DNA of 64,000 nt from Cyclospora cayetanensis (taxonomy: Eukaryota > Apicomplexa > Conoidasida > Eucoccidiorida > Eimeriidae): positions 1 to 64,000 of the forward strand of contig NW_020312047.1 of assembly GCF_002999335.1 (NCBI RefSeq), written 5' to 3'. The notes below the pieces were generated by a model. It was not told the DNA's origin, searched no databases, and saw only the letters and a program-made list of their open reading frames with translations. Each line of letters starts with the position of its first letter. Within the stretch, counting starts at the first letter, position 1. Below are positions 23,153 through 33,547 of the stretch, one piece after another. A program made the translations under genes and the position numbers.

Positions 23153-24818
23153 TGTTGCTAAAGGCGTGAAGAGAGTATCCTTCAAGGCACCTTATGAAAC
23201 GGACAGACAGCAAGAAATATAATGCAGCGTTTGTGCGAGAAATCATGATTTCTGCTCCAGGGAGATCGGGAACCTCGGTGTGGTGCAGCAGGGTCACCAC
23301 TAAAGGCCTTCACTGCCGGGTGTCGACATAGGGTACTACAGCTGCTGGCGTGGGAGCGGTCTTGAACATAAAATCTACGCTCACAGTAGGTTAGAAAGAT
23401 TCTTTATTTTCTGAATTGGGCGTTGTCTGTCGGGGGCTACGGAGGCTTGGGAATTGATTGACCTATGGACTGGACAAGTCCGCTGGGGGGTGCTCTTTCT
23501 TGCCTGCTTCTGTGTGTGGCAGCGGTTTTGCATGCTTGAAAGCTTTGAGCGCCAGATGAAATTACGCGCAGAGCTGTAAAATAAAGGGCATCACAGCTGC
23601 GACGGATAGAAGGGGCCGCTCAGAAGATCCGTAGTGTGCTCGACGTCTGCTGCCTGCGCATGCAATGAAAACATTGCAGCCAACCTCTCTCTATTAGGAC
23701 AGTTTTTATGAAGACACTAAGCGAGCGAGTTAGGGGGCTGGAGCCTATGATATGCCGTGAGAACACAACAGACGCACGCGGAATGGTTGCTGTTCAACAA
23801 CGGGATTGACTTTGTGGCGCCGACGCGGATGCACGAAAGGAGCTCGTAAGGCTGAGCGGCAGGGCCCTAAAACTCGGACCACTAAAGGGTTTTTGTTTAA
23901 AATGAAAGGGCAATGGTCCACGTATAGGCTCGCAGCCTAGACAGCAAAGCGAAACTGCTGGCATTATGTTGCATAATGCCTCTACACGAACGCCAATTTT
24001 GCCCCTAGCTCCCACTGTGACGAGCTGCCTCTCTTCCTTTTCGCACTTCAGCTTGCTAGCAGAGTGCGCCATTTCTGCATTACGATTATCCTTATAAGTT
24101 GAACCAAAAGAAGGGTAAATTTCGAGTGGTATGCTGGGCTTTAAATCTTGAGTTGAACTACAAAAAGAGGGTGAGGAGGCCGCAGCCACGGCCAACAACA
24201 GGAGACACGTCAGCGTACAGCCGAACGACTGGTGCACCCCAAAATACAGTAAATGGTTCCGGGGATAGACCCGTATAAGGCTTCATGCAGCTCCCTAAAG
24301 GGATGCGCACCGAAGACAGCCAGGACAGCTAAGGAAACAATGCCTCAAATCGAAGCAGCTGGCAATACAAAGGCGGGAAGCCTAGAGCAAACGATGGCTG
24401 CAGCTCATAGTTCAGCCCTGAAGCACTGAAGACGCATTGGCCTTCAGAGTACTTCGTAACCTAAGGGGCTCCAGATTACGTCTAGAAACGATGTTTCTGC
24501 CACATCCATCTTTCGGCTTCCTGGTGTCAGTGCCGCCAACCGCCTTCCTTTCGGTATTCTACGTATGCCTCCATGTTCAGCGACAGGATCTGCAGCCCCA
24601 CACGCTCATACATACACAGGACTGTGGCCGTCGTGCACAACCTCTCTCCCCCTGCACGCTTTTAGGAGGGCGTTTACTCGAGACAGACAGCACAGCGCTG
24701 TAAGCAACTACAGGCAGAAAGCCCATATGCCACTCTTATTCATCAGTACTAGGCCTCTAGATCTTCAATGCAAAAGCGCCACAACTCGGGGCGCAAGCAG
24801 ACTGCCGCGCCTCGGGCC
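23153..24818. other. Intergenic stretch between two minus-strand genes
   Basis: It contains short open frames only. A 147-codon minus-strand frame at 23794-24237 looks secretory at its N-terminus but lacks an ATG (it opens with GTG after an in-frame stop), so no gene is called. Confidence 0.5.
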
Positions 24819-27800
24819 TTAGGAGGTCGTAGTGTGAAGGCCAGGACCGGGAGTAGGCCAGCCTACCGGGGTGGCCATGATGATGCCTCGCTTTTCTTCG
24901 TATATAGACTCGCGTACATACACGGCACATGTGCTGGAGGGCAGGTAGATCTTAACAGAATGGGGCCGGCTATCCCTAGCCTCTGTGGCGGGGTGCTGGG
25001 TTCTCGGGGTCAGCCGACCGAAGCCTCCAAAGCGGGCTTCGTCACTATCGAGGAAAAGTCGCATGGGCTCGCTGTACATACACCCCACTTGGAATCCTTC
25101 GTAGCTCTGCAGCAGCGCCCCGTGCACACAGGAGTCTAGGATTCCATGTAGGAGCTTTTGGACTTTGCCGTCCCCAACCTGTAGCTGAGGGAATAGGGGG
25201 CTCAATCAACGGACTAGGCAAACTGAACCTGGAGTGGTAATGGGATGCGGCTTACGGCATGCGGGTGAAAGTTGAATGCGAACAGGCACGGACCCCTCTC
25301 AAGAACTACCACCTGTGCCTCTTCATCGCATTTGACGACATAGAGGTGGCTCGCAGACTGCCAAGAGAAGACAGATTCCCAGTGATTGAGACAGCAATCA
25401 AACAGCTGCAGCAAATCACAGGCGTATGACAGCCTCCAAATCACCTTAAGGTCGCATTGCAGATTCAGCATGTGGGCAGACGCAGGCGCCGAGACAAACA
25501 GCACAATACCCATTAAGCACTGCAGCCAGCTGCGTTGCCAGCTCCGCCCGCGCTTGCTTGAGCAGTCGCATTCGACAGAGGTATGCAGCCTTACAGACAG
25601 CCGGTTCGAGACGCATTCCGAGGGTGCGCACATATCAAAGTAACCGCCGTCTAAAGGGTTCTTACTATAACGAAGGGTTGGGGATCTACCATGGCCGCGT
25701 GTTGCTGTGTCGCGTACCTCGCACTGCGTGAATTTCAGTGTGGCGCTCTCTGCGAGATTCCATCTTCTGAATGCCTTGGCCATAGAGAAGTGGTTGGCGG
25801 GTCTAGGGAGGTCAAGACAGTCGGGATGGGCGAATTCATTAGCCATGAAAGTCATGCAGCCATCCGCCAGGCCCGATCCCAATAGGAGGTAGAGACGCCA
25901 CAGGGCCAAACCGCTTGCCACACGAGGCTCGGAATCCTCCACTGACATGTGCTTGAACATAGCCTGCGCTCATAAAAAAGGGAGGCAGCAGCAGAGCACG
26001 GTAAAAAGAAGCCTGCCCCCAGTGGCGTTGCGTTGTTCTCCTCGCAGAGAATAGATGCAAAGCCGTCTGCAGGAGAGGGACCCCCAAATACGAGGGAGGC
26101 GGCAAACAAAATGCGGATGCATGTGTAGATGCGCAGACACATAGCCAGGGCAAGGGGCACACGCACAGGTCCGATAATGGCGAAGGCGAGTGTCTCGTCT
26201 CCCTCGCTGCTGTATGTCCAGTTGGGCGGAGCATCATGCCTGTTGCGTTGCTCGTAGTAAATCTCCCGTGTTTGGTGAGCGATTGAATCCCAGCTGAAGC
26301 TAAAGGCGGCAGTCACCCGTCCCCTAGACCCCATCCACCTGGCGTGCTCAAAATTCTTGAGGATCTCACAGCACCCCCACGCAATACTCCCGGGTGTGGG
26401 GTCCTGCGGTGCGCACGATCACAAAGACACAGGCGGAGGCAGCTCACAACTCTTTCCAGTCTCCCGCAAGCAAAAAGCTCTCGATGTGGCAAGTGCCCCG
26501 TGCAGGACTCGCCCTTCTTTGCCAGTGGCAGAGGAGCGCCTCAGCCTCGGTGTGCTGGTCGCCTGCAGCAAGTAACTTCTTTCGAAAAAAGGGGAAAGAA
26601 GGGTACAGTCAGCCTCCCCGCTTACCACGAGTATGCCAGTTATATTCGGGTTAACGAAATCCCGGGGGCCCCCGCTGTTGGTAGCGACCACTGGCTTTGC
26701 CGCACTCCAAGCCTCCAGCACCACGATGCCGAAGGGCTCGTTCCGTGAGGGAACAACCACCGCGTCGCACGACTTGAAGAGCGCATGCAACGCTCCGCCG
26801 CCCATCTTACCGACAAAGCGTACTGAAAAAAGTTGAGCACGCAGCATGTGGAGGCACATGCTAGCTGCACATGTGCGCCAAAAGCCGCACCGGGTGCATG
26901 ATGGGCACACTACGACGATCAAAATTCCATAGGAGGCTTGTCGTAGAGGATGGGAACAAGGACCCCTTCCAAGAGCAAGGCACAACACGGTTCCCTTTGC
27001 TCTCGGACCGGGGGACGAAAAAGTACTGCCAGGAGGCCACGGCATTGGGATAAAAGGGCAGAATAATATGAAGACAGGGCAAAGAGAGGGAGGAACGCGA
27101 TTCGGGTGCAACCACGGGGTAGGGGAACGTACACGAAGGAGGGGTAGGCCCTTCACATGGGGCTTTCCCCCTGCTAGCAAGAGAATTTATGCAGCGTGCT
27201 GAGAACACGTACCTGCATGCGTTACTCCGAGCTGGGCAGCGCGCCCCTTGAGGCTGTCCAACATGTGTCCGTCACCCACGAAGACGAATTTGGCATCTCC
27301 CCTAAATTTGTGGATAAAGGGAACCGCCTCCAAGAGAAGATCAGGACCCTTCTGCACCACCATGCGACCTGCGTATACACACCCCAAAGCAACAGCAGGT
27401 GCAGGAAGACTAGAGGTGTCGCTGCAGCGCTACAGGTGTGTGCGGCGCGGCAGCCATGCAGCAGACATGATGGCCCAGCACACGGAAAACAACTCGCTGG
27501 CAGACGTCCGTCGGCGTCTAGCACACTACCTTGCACCTAGTTGCATCAATAGGTGATCGATCATACATGCTTTCAGCTACCGCTGCCGTCAAGCACTGTA
27601 TCGGTAATGCGTAAAAAGCCAGCGTGAGATAGACCATCCCTCACAGACGCTCGAGACGCCTTACCAACGAAGAGGAACATGGGGTCTAGGACCCCTACAC
27701 CGTACATATGCTTGACAGCCCCCGAGTCCACCTCGCCGTCAAACTTGTTGCAGTTGATGCCGTTGTAGACAACCGTCATTTTGGCTGGATGCACGCCATA

Positions 27801-30800
27801 CTGCGCCCGCACCTCCTCAGCCAGTACGCCACTCACGCATATCACACGGTCCGCCATATGGCATGCCTCCGCTGCATACAGTTCGCTTGCACACGGCACT
27901 TCTACCACATTCCAGAAGGAGCAAAGACCCTTGATGGCGAGGGTATGCCATTCACCACCCCCGCACCACCAGCCGTCCCGCCAACCGCACGCCATTACCC
28001 CCCCTCCAAAAAAGCACACATGCATATCACCACACTCACGAGGCAATACAAAGGAGAGCAAGGACGTCTCATCATGACCCCCATGCCCAGTGGACGGTTG
28101 GTGTAGGCGTCGCGTTCCACAACAACAGAAGGGACAAAGGGCGGAAGGAGCCCACCTTCGATATCTCTTATCCGCTTGGAAACGCCACCGTAGTTGTTGT
28201 TACCACAGCGCCCGAACTCCGTGGAGTGCATCGTAAGAATGGAAGTCCTCCCCTGCACAGCACACCACGAATTCCTGTAGCCACAAGCCAGCTAGCCCCC
28301 CAAGCACTTGCCTTGCCTCACCCCACAGCATCGCCTGTAGAGGCCTTCCTGCACGCGCTCATACGTGCGTGGAGGCAAGGACGAAGCGCCGTTTTCACCC
28401 ACTACAGACACGAACACGCTCAAGCAGCTGCTTTTGGCGGGTCGCACTCAGGTGCAGGCTGTGCGCTTGCCACCGAACTTACCATTTGCTTCGCCTTGAC
28501 GAGGGCCTTGCCGGCCAACCAGTCGTGCGCGTGGCAGATCTGAAACTCGGCTCCCATAGACTCCTCGACACTTTGCATGCAAGCAATGAAGCTTTCGCAC
28601 ATGTTTTGTATCTCTATGACGAAGTCTCTGTTGAGGTCAAACGTGCACTCGTGGTAGGCCACCCCGTAGTGCACAGAGCAGCCACCGCACAACTCCGTCG
28701 CGCGCACAAAAACATGCACGTCATGACCCTGCCTGGAAAGGGCCGCCGCTAACTCCGTCACATGCGGCGCTACCCCGCCGACTGCGTGCGTATGCAAAGA
28801 CTCCCAGGCGAACAAAGCTATGCGCAGTCGTCTGCAGCACCCACAACAACAGCAAAACTACCGCATCGCAGGGAGCTCGGAGAAGGCAGCGGGGGTATCG
28901 CCCTCTCGCGTCTAGCAGCAGGATCAAGACCTCCACCACGTGGCCGCGTTCACGTAAGTGCCGCAAGCCGCAGGTGTGCCTGTGCTTCCCCCCTTCCCCC
29001 CCCTTTTGCATCTGTACCTCCTGCAGACGCGCGTGGTGTCGGCATCGTCGACGGATACAAGGAGTTTTTCCGTGTTGGGCTTGCTCGCTATTGCCCAGAC
29101 AAAGGGCGCTGTCATCCAACGGCCCTGTCGGTGGCCGGACTGCCTGATGAGGCGGCGGATACTTTGACTCCACGAACTATCAAGGCGGAAATCGAACCCT
29201 AGACCGCCCTGCGATAGTGGCCTACAGAGGGTAGGATACCCCGTGCACTCTTGAGCGATAGAGAGCCGACGTTCGGGGGGCAGGAGCGCAGATAGCAACG
29301 AGTTCGCAAGCGACAGATACAGCACGCCAGCAGCACATAAATCCTTGGTAAAGTAGGTGGAATAATCGTACGGGTCCGGCTGCCGCAGGGCACTGCGCTG
29401 CTCGTACAGCATCCACGTAACTCCCTCCATGCGGAAACCGTCAAGTCTGGGAAGCGACGCACATATAGCCACCAAAAAGAATGTGGATCCAGGGCGCAGC
29501 GCTTCTGCAAGCAGAGGCCCCCCTAGCCGAACGCACGGGCTTGAGGCAAGCGGGAGCATGAGGACGGCAGGCAACAACGGCTCACAAAGAGGGATGCAGA
29601 CAGACGTGATGACACGGCACACGCACGCGCAGAACGGCCCGTTTGGCGCCCTTTGTGTTACTTTAAAAAGACTCTGACAAAATCGAGGCGAGCGGTTGCA
29701 GAGGCAAACGTAAAAGTGGAAACGCAAATGCCCCCCAAAAGCGGGTGGTCGACGTACAGGAACTCGGTGAGCCAATAGGAGATATTCGAGAGGAGAAAAC
29801 GGGTCACTTCAGTCTTTGAGAAATCGAAGACTCTCGCATTCTCAACGACTCCTGAAGGCCCACTGATGAAATAGTTGTTGTCTCCGCCGTCCATGCATCC
29901 GAGACCATCCATGACGTTCTTAGATGAGTACGCGTGGCAGAGACTAATGAGGACTCGCAACCCCAGTGCATGCGCCCTGTCTACGAGAGCTTTAAACTCC
30001 TCCACAGTTCCGAGTCGGCTGCTCACTGCAAAGTGATTTGTCACATAGATGCCAAAACTTGCAAAGTCTGCATGCTCCACAATGTCCAGTAGCTGTACAC
30101 AAACATGCACACACACCCACGACGCACACAAATCCAAACCAACCACGATAGCCAGCGCTATAGGGCCAAGATATGTGGACAGTAGATAAGTCTTGGAAAT
30201 ACACGGAAAGACACTAGAAAAAGAGAAAGCATGCCAAGGAGGCTATATATATGTATATATATATATAGGAGGACAGCAGCAGAGGTGGGAGGCAATATCC
30301 ATGCAATCTCGGAGCCGCGTGCGCCTCACGGCAGCACAAGGCTGGCCCTATGCGGGTTGACCTCCGGAGGGCATGGTGCTGCCGATGAGATAAAGATACT
30401 CAAGACCGCAGACATAATTGAAGAGGACGTAACGTTTCATGCACGCTCAGGGAGAACTAAGGGGTAGCGCGACACGGCACGCACGAAGGCTTTAGAGAAA
30501 GTGGCACTCAGACGCGAGCAAGAAAACGATCCGACACGGTTAGTACGCGAAGGTGGGTAAGCAGGAGGCCGCGAAAAGGGACACCGGCTTCTCTTCTAAA
30601 GGCTCGCTCGTACCAGGAGGGTGTTATATCCGAGGCTCTTTATGCGCGGCAGGACAGATGTCGTAAACTCGACAAAGGAACCGATTCGGCCCTCTTCGCC
30701 GGAAGAACTGCCGATATGGGCCTCATATACCGACGGGGAGACTCCCGGTGCAAAGCTAGGCCTCGAATGCCGAAAGACGTGACGTTCCTGTAACACACAC

Positions 30801-32677
30801 GTGCGCAGAGAAGCACAAGCCGCCTCAACGCATACTGGCATCCCCTGCACATGCACAGCTGGCGCGACACGTCTGGGGAGGGCACGCGCTTTGCAACGGT
30901 GCCCATGTGCGAAGACGACGCCTCGTCATGAGGAGTGCAGAGCGGTAGATCTCGAGACGCAGAACCAGCTTTTGTCAAGGACAGCGGCATTGCGGAAGGA
31001 GCACAAGACCTTGTGTGTTGAGCTAATGGTGAAGGGAGTGGAGAGAGCAGAAGAAAGTCAACGCCTCGTCATGAGGAGTGCAGAGCGGTAGATCTCGAGA
31101 CGCAGAACCAGCTTTTGTCAAGGACAGCGGCATTGCGGATGGAGCACAAGACCTTGTGCGTTAAGCTAATGGTGAAGGGAGTGGAGAGAGCAGAAGAAAA
31201 AGCAGCGAAGCAGGATAAACGCACGTCCTCCGGAGGGTTCCATAGTACAGCGTTAAATAGTCCAGAGTCCTCGCTGCGCCAAACAACTGGAGCCCACGCA
31301 GGCACTCGGTCGATTGGCTCGCCTTCGTAGGGCACTACCAAGACTCGCATCCGGCAGCTGCATTCAGAGAAGCACAAATTGCAGAGCCTGCAAATTAGAG
31401 GAGGCCAACGCGCTGACTAGCCGCTCCCAAACACGGCAACGGACGTAAGCAGGCTCCTCGGCTGGCACGATCAGATCATCTAGGGAAAGGCACATGACAT
31501 GCATTTTTTGTCTCGGCTTCCTGCTGAACCGCCTTCACGTGTCGACCGTGTCGGACCCTTTCCATGCTCTACAGAGACCACTGCACGGCCATGCGTCCCA
31601 GACAGCTAGCCGGCTAGTGGCTAGCCGCTGTCTGGAAGAGTCTTGAGGGCTCATAGAGTGTGTGCGCCTTTTATGGTGGTTCTCGCGTATAGGAAGCCCC
31701 CTCCCCTCCCGCTGGCCCTTTCCCCCTTCCGCAAGCGGCAGACTGACCGATGGAAGAGAGCTGGCGTGCCATCCGGATTGTCAGGAAGGAAGATAGACCA
31801 GACAGAGCTGAGCTCGTCGCTAGTTTCCGATTGAGGTTGCGCGTCTTTCGCGCCCTTCAAAGCTCCGAAAGAGGCCTCAAAGAAGTGAGGCGCCACAGCA
31901 CGCCTTTCCCGATTTAGGGGGTGTGACGTCCTTTTCCAACCGTTAAAGTCCCCAAAGAGATACACCGCCTTCGCGTTCGGCAGCCACTCCCGATACTCCC
32001 ACCCGCACAGTCTGAGAAGGCAAGCACAAGAATGCGCTGTACACAGAAAGGCTCGCATGCGCTGAGGGGCGCAGCAGCAGCGAGAGAGAGAGGCCCCATC
32101 CGTTTGCTGCGGCGTGGCATCTAGTCCTCTGACGCAGATAGGCCGCTGATCGCATTTGGCAGCACGCAGCTCGGCGAGGCTGCCAAACGGCAGCTTGAGG
32201 AAACACTGGAGCCGACGATGCAGCTAAGACGCATCCGAAGGTCCCCTCAAGGGGCATGCTACGCTTTGGCACCAAATGGCAACCCCTAGCCAGTGCTCCT
32301 AGGCCCCATAAATCTGCTGCCATGAACCATCAGCGCACGCTGCTAGGCGGGGAAACCACATACATCCCTGTGTGTGGTGTTTCTGGCAAAAACCGACAAA
32401 AATGCCTCCTTCGTATCTCGCAGCCGACCCTTTCGACGACGTACCCGCCAGATTTAATGCGCTGAAAGCCGAAGACTTTGTGCCCCGAAGCAAATGCCTC
32501 CAAGCCCCCCATTTGCTCCTTCAAGGAGGAGAGAACCTCGCCGAGGGTCTGGAAGCGCTGCCGCAGCTGCGGAACAAACTCTTGCAGCTTAGCATCTGAC
32601 TGCACCACTGCGCTGCCGTCCAACTGAGCTGCCCAGTCACACGTATCCCGCGGCGCGCGTAAGGGCGTAAAGGCCGG
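24819..32677 (-). CDS. Nested fusion: starch/glycogen synthase inside a degenerate branching enzyme
   Basis: Amylopectin synthesis. Exons, read downward: 32677-32445, 32011-31748, 31357-31225, 30787-30614, 30092-29758, 29446-29018, 28831-28483, 28252-28156, 27901-27665, 27368-27213, 26822-26626, 26403-26167, 25963-25718, 25405-25256, 25106-24819; 3525 nt, phases agreeing throughout. Branching-enzyme part: GGLEAFASGHKVFGF, CBM48 (WEYREWLPNAKAVYLFGDFN), VYEAHIG, FASFGIYVTNHFAVSSRLGT, RFLLSNISYW and GGLGFDFRL, up to SVDDADT. The GT-B synthase then begins at LRIALFAWES and HAVGGVAPHVTELAAAL. It includes CHAHDWLAGKA, MHSTEFGR, ADRVICVSG, VVYNGI, FVGRMVVQKGPDLLLEA, the E-x7-E of RNEPFGIVVLEAW, and FEHARWMGSRGR/FSWDSIA. 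Branching enzyme resumes at GDETLAFAI, then ANEFAHPDCLDLPR, FNFHPHASYEGFQVGC and LFLDSDEARFGGFGR. GH13 catalytic residues are substituted; synthase motifs are kept. Further N-terminal exons lie upstream. Confidence 0.85.
30918..31199 (-). repeat. 143-bp tandem duplication inside an intron of the nested fusion gene
   Basis: ACGCCTCGTCATGAGGAGTG starts at 30918 and again at 31061. The two copies differ at only a few positions (GGAAGGAG/GGATGGAG, TGTGTTGAG/TGCGTTAAG). They lie in the inferred intron 30788-31224. The near identity indicates a recent duplication. Confidence 0.92.
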
Positions 32678-32929
32678 CTGCAGCAACAAACAGAAGACAC
32701 ACAGTCAGCGCTCAGGAGGAATAGCGCCTTGAAACAGCAGGAGACAGCCAGCGGCCTTGTGCCACACCGAAATCAGCTACAGCCGCACGTGCAGGTTACA
32801 GGCACCCACAGGCGACTGCACAAAATTAAAGCGCCAACGAGACAGAAGAAGAAGAACCAAAAGAGACACAAGGGCCTTCGGAAGCGGAGAAAAACCCTTT
32901 TGCTTCGATCATATTTTGTTCCTCTTGCT

Positions 32930-33232
32930 TTCTGTCTCTCTCTCTTTCTCTCTTTCTGTCGCTCTCTTTCTTTCCCTCTTTCTGTATCTTTCTTTCTTTC
33001 TGTCTCTCTCTCTTTCTCTCTTTCTGTATCCTTCTTTCTTTCTGTCTCTCTCTCTTTCTGTATCCTTCTTTCTTTCTGTCTCTCTCTCTTTCTCTCTTTC
33101 TGTATCCTTCTTTCTTTCTGTCTCTCTCTCTTTCTCTCTTTCTGTATCCTTCTTTCTTTCTGTCTCTCTCTCTTTCTTACCCTCTTTCTCTCTTTCTCTC
33201 TCTCTTTCTGTATCTCTCTTTCTTTCCCTCTT

Positions 33233-33293
<61 letters not shown>

Positions 33294-33350
33294 TTCTGTA
33301 TCTTTCTTTCCCTCTTTCTGCATCTCTCTCTCTTTCTCTTTCTTTCTGTC
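32930..33350. repeat. CTCT/TTTC pyrimidine microsatellite in a 5' intron
   Basis: About 420 bp of TCTCTCTTTCTTTCTGTATC blocks on the plus strand (purine-only on the sense minus strand), including a run of about 26 CT dinucleotides near 33236-33286. Blocks of roughly 48-60 bp (TCCTTCTTTCTTTCTGTCTC) recur. It lies between exons inferred at 32677 and 33548 of the minus-strand gene. Confidence 0.9.
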
Positions 33351-33547
33351 TACCCTCTTCTGCCCTCCAGCTGGACTGTTGTCCCCGACCTACTTCCCAT
33401 GCTCATCTTCTTCCTGTTTCTGCTTACTCTTCTCACTCTCTCGTGCTCTCTCTGTCCGTGTTGTCTGCTCTGTCTCCATAGAGCCATGCCCTCTCCAGCT
33501 GTCCACCCACGTGTGTGCGCTCTCTGCCTCTGGAGTGTGTGGCTTAC

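Noticed and set aside
23794..24237. Small secreted protein with signal peptide
   Set aside because: The hydrophobic start (LTCLLLLAVAAASS) is attractive, but the frame opens with GTG after an in-frame stop, has no ATG upstream, and no supporting exon was found.
26419..26625. Extra exon reading HTEAEALLCHW between synthase exons
   Set aside because: It looked like the helix after the GT-B E-x7-E region, but splicing directly from 26626 to 26403 gives the better family match (TGILV then DPTPGSIAWGCCEILK) in phase.
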